Both the position numbers and the translations under genes were made by a program. Below, one piece after another: positions 1 through 8,115 of a DNA stretch of 64,000 bases; the first letter of the stretch is position 1; every line of letters starts with the position of its first letter. The notes beneath the pieces were generated by a model. The model was not told the DNA's origin. It ran no database searches and saw nothing but the letters and a program-made list of their open reading frames with translations. The DNA is from Aldehydirespirator sp965221605 (GTDB lineage Bacteria > Actinomycetota > Acidimicrobiia > Acidimicrobiales > Aldehydirespiratoraceae): positions 1-64,000 of the forward strand of contig CBDCSK010000009.1 of the NCBI GenBank assembly GCA_965221605.1, given 5' to 3'.

Positions 1-777
1 GGACTGAACCTCGCGGTGGCCGCGTCGAAGGGCGCCATCGTGGCCCGCGTGGACGCGCAGTCGCGGGTGCCGCCCGACTACATCGACCGGGCGGTGCGCG
101 CCCTGGCCAGCACCGGTGCGGCCAACGTCGGCGGCGTGCAGCGCCCGGTGGGCGCCGGCGGCCTGCAGCGTGCGATCGCGGCCGCCATGGCCTCGCCGTT
201 CGGGGGCGGTCCGGCCGCCTTCCGCCGGGGCCACCGGACCGGGCCGGCAGACACCGTGTACCTGGGAGTGTTCGATCGTGACGCGCTGGAGTCGGTCGGG
301 GGCTTCGACGAGACCCTCGAGCGCAACCAGGACTACGAGCTCAACTGGCGACTGCGCCAGCAGGGTCACACGGTGTGGCTCGACCCGAGCCTGGCAGTGG
401 ACTACGTGCCCCGCGCCGGCTACGCGGGACTGGCCGCCCAGTACTTCTCCTACGGCACCTGGAAGCGGAGGATGCTGATGCGCCACCGGCGGTCGCTGCA
501 GGTCCGCCAGCTCGCCGCGCCCGCGCTGGTGGCCGGTCTGGGGGCCTCCGCGGTCGAGCTGGCCCGGGGGCGCCTGCGGGGCGCGGCGGTGCCCGCCCTC
601 TACCTGGCGGCGTGCGCCACCGCCGCGGGCCGGCTGGGTCGCGACCTGCCGGGCTGGCGCGACCGGGTTCGGGCGGCGGGCGCCTTCATGGTCATGCACC
701 TGTGCTGGGGGGCCGGCTTCCTGGCCGGCCGTGCCCCCCGCTCTCAGCCCGAAGAGCGGGAGCGGCTCGAGGAATAG
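1..777 (+). CDS. Family 2 glycosyltransferase (ExoA-like), 5' end outside window
   Basis: The reading frame is open from the first base, so the N-terminus lies outside the window; the visible part is about 258 residues. It shows the middle and end of a GT2 fold: a metal-binding DxD-like context (RVDAQSRVPPDYI), a conserved GGFDETLERNQDYELNWRLR acceptor segment typical of ExoA-type transferases, then hydrophobic C-terminal stretches that look membrane-associated. It probably adds a sugar to a lipid-linked surface polysaccharide on the cytoplasmic face. It converges on the ABC exporter genes that follow, and the two 3' ends overlap by about 34 bp. The donor sugar cannot be told from sequence. 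Confidence 0.8.
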   Translation, partial: GLNLAVAASKGAIVARVDAQSRVPPDYIDRAVRALASTGAANVGGVQRPVGAGGLQRAIAAAMASPFGGGPAAFRRGHRTGPADTVYLGVFDRDALESVGGFDETLERNQDYELNWRLRQQGHTVWLDPSLAVDYVPRAGYAGLAAQYFSYGTWKRRMLMRHRRSLQVRQLAAPALVAGLGASAVELARGRLRGAAVPALYLAACATAAGRLGRDLPGWRDRVRAAGAFMVMHLCWGAGFLAGRAPRSQPEERERLEE

Positions 778-1511
778 GAATCCAGGTAGGCGGGCACGAC
801 CTCCCCCGGCTCGCCCACGGCTCTCAGCACACCCTCGTCGAGCCAGGCAGCCCGGTGGCAGGAGCGCTCGATCTCGGCCATGTTGTGGGACACCAGGACA
901 ACCGAGCCCGCCGCGGCCCGCACTTCGTCGATGCGCTTGGCGCTGCGCGCCCGGAAGTCCTCGTCGCCGACCGCCAGGGCCTCGTCGATCAGCAGGATCT
1001 CCGGTATGCGGGCCGTCGCGATGGCGAAGTTGAGCCGGGCCCGCATGCCCGACGAGTAGGTTCGCATAGGGCGGTCGATGGCCTCCCGCAAGCCCGCGAA
1101 GTCGATGATCCCGTCCATCCGGCTCTCGATCTCGGCTCGGGTGAAGCCCAGCGCCAGACCGCCGATAAGGATGTTGCGACGCCCCGAGAGCGCAGCCCGC
1201 AGCGCCGACGACACCCCCAGCAGGCTGGGCCGAGACCGTCCCCGGATGGTGCCCGACTTCAGGGGCAGGAGGCCGGTCATGGCCGCCAGCAGCGTCGACT
1301 TCCCCGAGCCGTTGGCCCCGATGAGGCCCAGGGTCTCCGATTCGTGAAGGTCGAGGGTCACGCCCCGCACGGCCTCGATGATGCTGAACTGCCTACGCAG
1401 CCGTCCCTGCGAGAAGTTGTGCTTCAATCCCGCTCGCGGATCCTCATAGACCCGGTAGTGGACGTGAACGTCCTCGACGCGCACGGTGACGTCGGCCGGC
1501 GGCCCGGTCAC
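744..1511 (-). CDS. Polysaccharide ABC transporter ATP-binding protein (Wzt/TagH-like)
   Basis: This 255-residue cytoplasmic ATPase would energise export of a surface polysaccharide or teichoic-acid-like polymer through the permease encoded just upstream on the same strand. Walker A is GANGSGKST, the ABC signature is YSSGMRARL, and Walker B is EILLIDEALAVGDE; a switch His follows in LVSHNMAE. The N-terminal VRVEDVHVHYRVYEDPRAG and the short C-terminus match the Wzt/TagH/RfbB group without the extra C-terminal carbohydrate-binding domain. The GTG start overlaps the permease stop in a 4-bp GTGA, so the two are translationally coupled. The frame is open upstream, but the homology begins here. 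Confidence 0.88.
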   Translation of the reverse strand: MTGPPADVTVRVEDVHVHYRVYEDPRAGLKHNFSQGRLRRQFSIIEAVRGVTLDLHESETLGLIGANGSGKSTLLAAMTGLLPLKSGTIRGRSRPSLLGVSSALRAALSGRRNILIGGLALGFTRAEIESRMDGIIDFAGLREAIDRPMRTYSSGMRARLNFAIATARIPEILLIDEALAVGDEDFRARSAKRIDEVRAAAGSVVLVSHNMAEIERSCHRAAWLDEGVLRAVGEPGEVVPAYLDSYSSSRSRSSG

Positions 1512-2407
1512 GATCCGAACCTCCTCTCGGCGCTGCGGAAGGCGATGAAGCCGACGACGGGCAGCACCGCGCACCAGGCCAGCAGCCCGATCACCACCGA
1601 CGGGTCGACGCCGGTGCCCAGCAGGCACCAGCGGGCGCATGTGATGAAGTCGTACACCGGGTTGAGGGCGAAGGCCCGGCGCCATGCCTCGCTGGTCACG
1701 AAGGCCTCGACGCTGAAGATCACCCCCGAGCCGTAGAACAGCAGCCGCAGCAGGTGGGGCAGCAGGCGCTCGAGGTCGCGCACCGACGCCCCGATCCGGG
1801 CCACCACCAGCGCGGCGCCGAGGTTGAAGAGATACACCGCAGCCAGCACCGCCAGCACCAGCAGCCATCGCGGCGACGGGCGCGCGCCCGTGGCGAGGAT
1901 GGCCAGCAGCGCCACCGCCAGCGCGGGCAGGAAGGCCAGGGTCTGGCCGTTCACGGTGGCCAGCGGGAGCAGGATGCGAGGAAACTGGATGGAGCGGATC
2001 AGGCCCATGTTCCGCACCATGCACACGGCCGCGTCCTGGATCACCCGCTGGGTGAGATGGAACAGCACGATCCCGACGATCAGGAAGCCCAAGAAGTTGT
2101 CCACACCCCGGCGGGTGTCGAGCAAGACTCCGAAGATGAAGAAGTAGACCCCCACCAGCAGGGCCGGGTTCACCAGATGCCACAGCTGGCCCAGCGCGGT
2201 GTCCATGTTCTGGGCCCGCAGGTCCTGAGCCGGAACCACCACTGCGAACTCGCGCCGCCGCCACACCTCCCGCAGGTAAGCGCCGGTCGAGGGCGGGACG
2301 GTCAGGTCGACGAGACCGCGAGGCCCTGGTTTCCCGCTCACGTTCGCTCCGCTCACGGGCCGCTCGGGCCCTGGTTGGCTGGAGGTCGCGTCGTCCACGG
2401 CAGTCAT
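1508..2407 (-). CDS. Polysaccharide ABC transporter permease (Wzm/TagG-like)
   Basis: This 299-residue integral membrane protein of the ABC-2 family is the channel partner of the ATPase that follows it. After an N-terminal cytoplasmic segment ending in YLREVWRRREFAVVVPAQDL, it has about six hydrophobic helices. I chose ATG at 2407 (MTAVDDATSS); the frame is open further upstream but without family similarity. Odd feature: residues about 12-27 (PGPERPVSGANVSGK) are encoded by a copy of a dispersed repeat found elsewhere in the window, so the N-terminus appears extended by repeat insertion. The gene is divergent from the long glycosyltransferase, with only about 15 bp between the assigned starts. 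Confidence 0.85.
   Translation of the reverse strand: MTAVDDATSSQPGPERPVSGANVSGKPGPRGLVDLTVPPSTGAYLREVWRRREFAVVVPAQDLRAQNMDTALGQLWHLVNPALLVGVYFFIFGVLLDTRRGVDNFLGFLIVGIVLFHLTQRVIQDAAVCMVRNMGLIRSIQFPRILLPLATVNGQTLAFLPALAVALLAILATGARPSPRWLLVLAVLAAVYLFNLGAALVVARIGASVRDLERLLPHLLRLLFYGSGVIFSVEAFVTSEAWRRAFALNPVYDFITCARWCLLGTGVDPSVVIGLLAWCAVLPVVGFIAFRSAERRFGS
2333..2374. repeat. Dispersed repeat, copy A (inside permease gene)
   Basis: A stretch of about 42 bp reading CCCGCTCACGTTCGCTCCGC on the plus strand, followed by TCACGGGCCGCTCGGGCCCT. It is nearly identical to the start of copies B (16544) and C (16675), and the reverse orientation occurs twice near 44150-44230. It lies within the permease coding sequence and encodes GPERPVSGAN on the minus strand. 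Confidence 0.75.
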
Positions 2408-2422
2408 CCTACGATTGTCGGT

Positions 2423-5401
2423 GTGTTGCGCCCGCGCCAGGCAGACCCGTCGGCAGGCCCGGGATCTGACGCGGCCACCCGCTTGAGGCCTCCACCCGCC
2501 TGCGTGCGGGGAAACGACTGGCGCTCGCTGCCGGTGCCGCCCGCCGAGGGATTCGAGCCAGCGCGGTCGGTCAGCGTCATAGTCCCCTACTACGAGGCCC
2601 CCGAGGAGTTGGCCCTCACCCTGGCCGGCCTGGAGCTCCAGACATACCCGCGGGAGTTGTTCGACGTGATCGTGGTGGACGACGGATCGTCGACTCCGCT
2701 GCACCTGGACTCAGCCACGCCGCTGCGGGTCAGGGTCATCCATCAGCCCGACGAGGGTTTCGGGCTGGCCCGGGCCCGCAACAACGGGGCTCGGGCCGCC
2801 GCGGGGGAGGTCCTGGTCTTCCTGGACTGCGACATGGTCCCGGAAGCTGGTTGGCTCGCCTCTCACGCACGCTGGCACCACGCAGCCTGCGACCTGCTGA
2901 CCATCGGCTTCCGCAAGCATGTGGACGTGGACGGGATCGGGGCCGAGGCGGTGAGCACCAGGCCCGGTTCGCTGGGGGAGCTCTTCGCGGGGCGCCCGGC
3001 CGAGGATCCGCAGTGGATCGAGAGCCGCATGGCCGACACCGACCTCCTGACCAGCGGCGACGAGGACATCTTCAGGGCCGTCACCGGCGGCAACCTCGGG
3101 GTGTCGGCCGGCTTCTTCGCGGCCGCGGGAGGCTTCGACGAGTCCTTCAACCAGTGGGGAGCCGAGGACCAGGAGTTCGGGTACCGGGCCTTCGCGCTGG
3201 GGGCGGTCCTGGTTCCCGACCGGGACGCATTGTGCTGGCATCAGGGTCCCGGCGCCAGGATCAGCGACACCGAGAGGCTCAGCCTCGCTCAGATGCAGGG
3301 CAAGCTGATGAACCTCATACCCCATGGGCGACCACGCGAGGCCACCGGCGGGCGGTCCTTCACCGTGCCGAGATTCGCGGTGAGCATCACCGCGTCGGGG
3401 GCCGACCAGCAGGAGACCCTCCATACGGTGCAGCAGGTCCTGGCCAGCAGGACCAGCGACCTGGCGGTGTGGATCGAGGAACACGCCGGCGGGCAGACCG
3501 AGTGGCTCCACGGCCATCTCGACCCCGATCACAGGGTGCACTTCGGCCCGCTCGGCGGCGCCGCGGCCGCGTTCCGGGCGGCCCGCTTCCACGTCACCAT
3601 CCCTGCGGGCGCACCGGTCGGATCGTTCGTCCTCGGTCGCCTGCGCACCCAGCTCGGCCCGGCCGCGGCCGGGCGGACAAGGCTCAAGTCGGGCCACCGG
3701 GTGGCTATCACCCGGTCGTGGGCGCTGCAGCGGGCACTGCGCTGCGGGGTGCGAGTCGAGGACGTGGGTGACGTTGTCGACATCGACGGCTGGACTCTCG
3801 AGGCCGCCCCCCGCCCCTTGGGCGATGACCCTTCAGGCCCGGGTCGAGGTTCGAGAGCCGCGCCGGTCGCCGCCCTGGGATCCAAGCTGGTGCGCTACGG
3901 GCGGGCACTTCTGGGCCGAACGGCCCGAGTCCGCAACCCTCGTGACGCCTGGCGCCTGCTGTCCTGGATCCTTCAGGCGGTCCGGCGCCGGACCGTGGCC
4001 AGGCGGGCCATGCAGCCGCCCCCCGGCATCGATCGCTCCCAGCTGGCCCGGTACCCCCTGGGCGCAGAGATCGCCGCCGCCGGCGACCGGGCCGCGGCTG
4101 TGCTGGCGGCATCGGCCCGGGTGGGCGCGCCGACCGGAGACCGGCATCTGGACCTGATCCTGGTGGACACCGACGAAGCGCGCCAGGCCCTCGAGCCGGA
4201 CGCCACCGGCCCGTCGAGACCGGCCGTTGCGGTACTCGACGAGATGCACCCGCGCCTGTCCGTGCCCGCCTTCGACGCCAGCGCCGTCAATCCAACCGGT
4301 TGGACGCCCGACCACGACCAGGCGCCCGCAGCGCTGGCGTCGCTCTGGCAGCCCCCCGCCGCCGGAGTTGCCTCGCTGCACCTGGACACCGAGCGGATCA
4401 GCGCCCTGCGGCGGCTACACCATGTAGTGGACGACGGTGCCAGCCTCGGCGACGCAGCCCAGCGCGCCGGCACGCTGGCTGCGCTGGCGGCCGCGGGCGT
4501 CCTGGTGCAAGTCACCGGAACCGATGAAGTGCTCGAAGAATGTCTCGGCGCGGAACTGCACGCCCTCATGGCCTCCGGCAGCGTGTCGGCGGTCCAGGGT
4601 CACGCACGCGAGCAGCTCAGCATCACCATGCGCCGGCTGGCCCTGCGGGACCACTCGCTGCGAGCCCGGGCTCGCCAACTCCTCGAAGCGCAAGGCCTCG
4701 AGGCGCCGCTCCCGCAGGTGTCGGTGCTGCTGCCCACCCGGCGGCCCGAGCTTCTGGGCGCCGCCCTCGATGCGGTGCGAGTGCAGAACTACCCGCGGCT
4801 CGAGCTGGTTCTGGCCCTTCACGGCGAAGGGTTCGGGACCGACGACCGGATAGGCGCGCTGACCGAGCCCTTGGGCTGCGATGTACGGGTGGTGAGGGTC
4901 GGGGCGACCAAGACGTTGGGAGAGGTGCTCAACGCAGCCGTGGCCGCCTCCTCGGGAACGCTGCTCACCAAGTTCGACGACGACGACTACTACGGCGCCG
5001 ACCACGTCTGGGACCTGCTGCTGACCCGCCAGTACTCCGGGGCGACGCTGGTGGCCAAGGCGGCGGAATACGTCTACCTGTCACGCCTTGACAGGACGGT
5101 GCGGGTCTCCAAGATGAGGGAACGCTTCGTTCCCCATCCGGTGGTCTCCGGCGGGGTGCTCATGATCTCCCGCCAGGACATCGACGCAGCCGGCGGCTGG
5201 CGGCGGGTCCCCCGCAGCGTCGACATCTCCCTGGCTCGGGACGTGGTGCAGGTCGGGGGGGACATCTACTGGACCCACGGGGCCGGCTACCTGCGGGTGC
5301 GGCACGGCGATGAGCACACCTGGACGATCGACGACGACTTCTTCCTGGGCCGCTCCGACGACATGCGGCAGGGCCGTGACTTCGAGTTCTCCGGGTTCTA
5401 A
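2423..5401 (+). CDS. Large glycosyltransferase with two GT2-like domains
   Basis: About 992 residues, probably cytoplasmic or membrane-associated, acting in surface polysaccharide assembly. Domain 1 (about residues 45-330) is a classic GT2 fold: SVSVIVPYYEAP, VVDDGSS, LDCDM as the DxD metal site, and a GAEDQEFGYR segment like the galactosyltransferase C-terminal motif. A middle region (about 540-740), beginning PLGAEIAAAGDRAAAVLAAS and ending LRDHSLRARARQLL, is not recognised but recurs in two neighbouring genes. Domain 2 (about 765-990) is a second GT2-like fold with VSVLLPTRRPE and KFDDDDYYG. The start is uncertain: GTG at 2423 is used here, and TTG at 2483 would better match the N-terminus of the paralogue at 11047. 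No clear ribosome site precedes either. Confidence 0.8.
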   Translation: MLRPRQADPSAGPGSDAATRLRPPPACVRGNDWRSLPVPPAEGFEPARSVSVIVPYYEAPEELALTLAGLELQTYPRELFDVIVVDDGSSTPLHLDSATPLRVRVIHQPDEGFGLARARNNGARAAAGEVLVFLDCDMVPEAGWLASHARWHHAACDLLTIGFRKHVDVDGIGAEAVSTRPGSLGELFAGRPAEDPQWIESRMADTDLLTSGDEDIFRAVTGGNLGVSAGFFAAAGGFDESFNQWGAEDQEFGYRAFALGAVLVPDRDALCWHQGPGARISDTERLSLAQMQGKLMNLIPHGRPREATGGRSFTVPRFAVSITASGADQQETLHTVQQVLASRTSDLAVWIEEHAGGQTEWLHGHLDPDHRVHFGPLGGAAAAFRAARFHVTIPAGAPVGSFVLGRLRTQLGPAAAGRTRLKSGHRVAITRSWALQRALRCGVRVEDVGDVVDIDGWTLEAAPRPLGDDPSGPGRGSRAAPVAALGSKLVRYGRALLGRTARVRNPRDAWRLLSWILQAVRRRTVARRAMQPPPGIDRSQLARYPLGAEIAAAGDRAAAVLAASARVGAPTGDRHLDLILVDTDEARQALEPDATGPSRPAVAVLDEMHPRLSVPAFDASAVNPTGWTPDHDQAPAALASLWQPPAAGVASLHLDTERISALRRLHHVVDDGASLGDAAQRAGTLAALAAAGVLVQVTGTDEVLEECLGAELHALMASGSVSAVQGHAREQLSITMRRLALRDHSLRARARQLLEAQGLEAPLPQVSVLLPTRRPELLGAALDAVRVQNYPRLELVLALHGEGFGTDDRIGALTEPLGCDVRVVRVGATKTLGEVLNAAVAASSGTLLTKFDDDDYYGADHVWDLLLTRQYSGATLVAKAAEYVYLSRLDRTVRVSKMRERFVPHPVVSGGVLMISRQDIDAAGGWRRVPRSVDISLARDVVQVGGDIYWTHGAGYLRVRHGDEHTWTIDDDFFLGRSDDMRQGRDFEFSGF

Positions 5402-5432
5402 GGGGCCGAGCCGGCCGACGGGAGCCCGGCGG

Positions 5433-6800
5433 GTGGCGCGGAACCCCAGGCAGGTCCGTCCGCTGGCCCGGTGGCTCACCAGGGCCCTGTGGCTGCGGAC
5501 CCGGCGTCTGGCCGGTCTCGCCCGGGACCGGGCCGCGGGCCGCCATCGCAAGGCCCCGTACCCGCTCGGCGCGCAGATCGCCACCGACGGACCGAGGGCC
5601 GCGGCCGTGTTCGCGGCGTCAGGACGGGTGGCGCCCGCATCCGGTTCCGCGCACGCCGACATCGTGGTGGTCGACGGTCCCGTAGCGGGCAGGGGCCTCC
5701 CACCCGGCGCCGCCGTGGTGGCACTGGCGTCGGCCGGCGAGCAGCTCTCGGTGCCGGCGTTCGATCCGCTGTCGGTCAATCCGATCGGTTGGAAGGCGCA
5801 GAACGCCGAACCCGTGCTCGCCTCGGACGTGACCAGGGAGTCCGATCCCGCGCTCAGGGCCGCCGCCCTGGCGGCCCGGGCCGCCACCGGAGCGGTGGTT
5901 CGCCTCCCGGACGACGAGCAGGGGATGCGACCGCTGCTGGGGCCCGAATTGCACGACCTCATGGCCGACAACGATCGCATCGCCGGCGCCGACTCCCACG
6001 GGCGGGAGGCGATCAGCATCGACATGCGCCGCGGCGCGCTGCGCGACCACTCGTTGCGGGCCCGGGCCCGCCAAGTCATCGCCGCAGCCGGCCAGCAAGC
6101 GTCCCCGCCCGCGGTGTCGGTCCTGCTGGCCACCAACCGGCCCGAGCGACTGGAGGCGGCGGTGGCCGCCGTAGCGGCCCAGACGTATCCCAACGCCGAG
6201 CTGGTGCTGGCACCCCACGGGGACGGCTTCTCCGACGACGCCCTCGTCCGGGCCGTCGAGGCGGCCGGCATGCCGGTGCGAGTAGCCCCGGTGGACGCGG
6301 CAGAGCCGCTGGGAGCGGTGCTCAACGCCGCGGTGGCCGCCTCCACCGGCGCCCTGCTCGCCAAGTTCGACGACGACGACCACTACAGCCCGCACCATCT
6401 CTGGGACCTGGTGCTGGCCCACGAGTACTCCCAAGCGGAGCTGGTGGCCAAGGGCGCGGAGTACGTCTATGTGGCCGGCCAGGACCGCACGATCCGGATG
6501 TTCGGCCGCCGCGGGGAGCGCTACCTCGGCTACCCCGGGGTGAGCGGCGGGGCCATGCTCATCTCCCGCTACCACCTGGCCCAGGCCGGGGGGTGGCGCC
6601 GGGTGCCCCGGCATGTGGACACCGAGCTGGCCCGCGACATCACCCGGATCGGCGGAAGGATCTACCGCACCCACGGTCGCGGCTACCTGCGGGTGCGCCA
6701 CGGCGACGACCACACCTGGGACATGGACGAGTCGCACTTCACCGGTCGGGCCACCGACACCCGCGAGGGACTGGACCTGGCCTTCGCCGGCATCGTCTAG
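5433..6800 (+). CDS. GT2-like glycosyltransferase (paralogue of the C-terminal half of its neighbours)
   Basis: This 455-residue protein aligns by eye with only the middle region and second GT2-like domain of the upstream and downstream giant transferases. It opens with PYPLGAQIATDGPRAAAVFA, passes through LRDHSLRARARQ, then has VSVLLATNRPE, KFDDDDHYSPHH and a GGAMLISR acceptor segment. The first GT2 domain is absent. GTG at 5433 is preceded by a GGGAG-containing leader and lies 31 bp after the upstream stop, so this is probably one operon. It likely arose by partial duplication, or the giants arose by fusion of such a gene with a GT2 domain. Sugar specificity is unknown. Confidence 0.78.
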   Translation: MARNPRQVRPLARWLTRALWLRTRRLAGLARDRAAGRHRKAPYPLGAQIATDGPRAAAVFAASGRVAPASGSAHADIVVVDGPVAGRGLPPGAAVVALASAGEQLSVPAFDPLSVNPIGWKAQNAEPVLASDVTRESDPALRAAALAARAATGAVVRLPDDEQGMRPLLGPELHDLMADNDRIAGADSHGREAISIDMRRGALRDHSLRARARQVIAAAGQQASPPAVSVLLATNRPERLEAAVAAVAAQTYPNAELVLAPHGDGFSDDALVRAVEAAGMPVRVAPVDAAEPLGAVLNAAVAASTGALLAKFDDDDHYSPHHLWDLVLAHEYSQAELVAKGAEYVYVAGQDRTIRMFGRRGERYLGYPGVSGGAMLISRYHLAQAGGWRRVPRHVDTELARDITRIGGRIYRTHGRGYLRVRHGDDHTWDMDESHFTGRATDTREGLDLAFAGIV

Positions 6801-6811
6801 TCGTCCTCACG

Positions 6812-8098
6812 ATGAAGCGCCCGCAGATGGTGTGGCCGCTGCCGGAGCCGGTCGCCCGCCTGTGGCGCGTCGCACCGGTCGCGGCGGTGGTCATCGTCCT
6901 GACCAACGGGCCCGTCTTCCTGTTCTCCAAGAGCGTCGTGGACCGCTCCGGCGACTGGGAGGATCCGGCGGTGTGGCCCTTCTTCGTGGCCGCGGCGGTG
7001 GCGTCCGCCGTGCTGGCCGCCGCGGGCCGCTCCCCCGCCGAACCCCTGACCGGGTCGCAGAAGGCGGCCGCGGCAGCCGTCGCTGCCTATTCGCTCGTCG
7101 CCGTGGCCTCAGCCATCTGGAGCGTGCATCCCTTCGCCACTGCGTGGCGGGCCTCGGTGTACGTGGGCCTGGGGCTGCTGGCCTGGGTAGTCGCCCGGCT
7201 CGAGCCCGACGACCTGGCCGCGACGCTGTGGCTTGTGGCCGCCGCGGCGGTAGTGGGCAGCGCCGTGCTCGTGGTGCTGCGCCCCGACCTGGGCCTCGAC
7301 TCCAACGGCAGCTGGCAGGGCCTGTACACCAACCGCAACTCGCTGGCGCCGGTGGCCGCGATCGGGGTGCTGGCCGGGGTCCGCTACCTGGCGGCCGGTG
7401 AGCGATGGAGCCGCGTGGCCGGAGCCGCCCTCGCGGCGCTGTCGGTGGGCACCATGGCCGGCGCCGGCAGCCGTACGGCATGGATCGCGCTGCTGATCGC
7501 GGTGGCGGCCGCGACCGCAGCGTTGTGGTTCCACTGGGCCTTCAGTCGCTGGGGCCCGGCTGCGGCCACAGCCTCCCTGGCCGCCGCGGCGGCCCTGGGC
7601 GCCGGCGGCGCCTCGGTGGCGCTGGCCCGGTTGTGGGACGAGCCGACCTTCAGCCAGCGCCGCACGATGTGGAGCCTGGTCACCGATCGCGTGTCCCAGC
7701 GGCCGCTCGGCGGCTACGGGTTCTACGCGTTCTGGGAGGAGATCGAACTGCTCGACCACGCCCTGCTGCGGAGGGGCAGCGCCCACAACAGCCTGATGGA
7801 GGTGGCCCTGGGCCTCGGTCTGGTCGGCACGGCGCCGTTCCTCGTGATCGTGGTGCTGGCCGCCCGCAACGCGGGCCTGCACCTTTGGCGCCGTCCCGGA
7901 GCCGACTCCTGGATGTGGGCCGCGGTCGTAGGCTTCGTGCTCGTGGAGAACGTCACCGAGAGCTTCGTCCTGTGGTTCTCCTACATATGGGTGTTGCTCA
8001 TGGCGGCCGCTCTAAGACGGCTCCCGCCCGGCGGGCCGGGCCGCCCGGTTCCGGACACCGCCGATGCCGGCGGCTGCGCCGGTGCGGCCCCGGGCTGA
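6812..8098 (+). CDS. O-antigen ligase / Wzy-like polymerase membrane protein
   Basis: This 428-residue polytopic membrane protein has about ten to twelve hydrophobic helices. A large periplasmic-type loop near residues 280-330 contains QRRTMWSLVTDRVSQRPLGG and the RRGSAHNSLMEVALGLGL motif typical of the Wzy_C / O-antigen ligase family; the SAHNS histidine is the expected catalytic region. An earlier loop has NGSWQGLYTNRNSLAP, also characteristic. It would polymerise or ligate polysaccharide repeat units at the outer face of the membrane. ATG at 6812 follows the previous stop by 11 bp, consistent with co-transcription. Confidence 0.85.
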   Translation: MKRPQMVWPLPEPVARLWRVAPVAAVVIVLTNGPVFLFSKSVVDRSGDWEDPAVWPFFVAAAVASAVLAAAGRSPAEPLTGSQKAAAAAVAAYSLVAVASAIWSVHPFATAWRASVYVGLGLLAWVVARLEPDDLAATLWLVAAAAVVGSAVLVVLRPDLGLDSNGSWQGLYTNRNSLAPVAAIGVLAGVRYLAAGERWSRVAGAALAALSVGTMAGAGSRTAWIALLIAVAAATAALWFHWAFSRWGPAAATASLAAAAALGAGGASVALARLWDEPTFSQRRTMWSLVTDRVSQRPLGGYGFYAFWEEIELLDHALLRRGSAHNSLMEVALGLGLVGTAPFLVIVVLAARNAGLHLWRRPGADSWMWAAVVGFVLVENVTESFVLWFSYIWVLLMAAALRRLPPGGPGRPVPDTADAGGCAGAAPG

Positions 8099-8115
8099 GG
8101 CTTGAGGTTCGCGGT

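Noticed and set aside
744..2264. A 506-residue ATPase fused to sequence in the permease region
   Set aside because: The first 250 residues are an out-of-frame reading of the permease gene; the GTG at 1511 overlaps the permease stop as expected for coupled genes.
1754..2422. A 1215-residue version of the first giant glycosyltransferase starting at 1754
   Set aside because: The extra N-terminus is antisense to the permease gene and has no family similarity; the frame is open only because of GC content.
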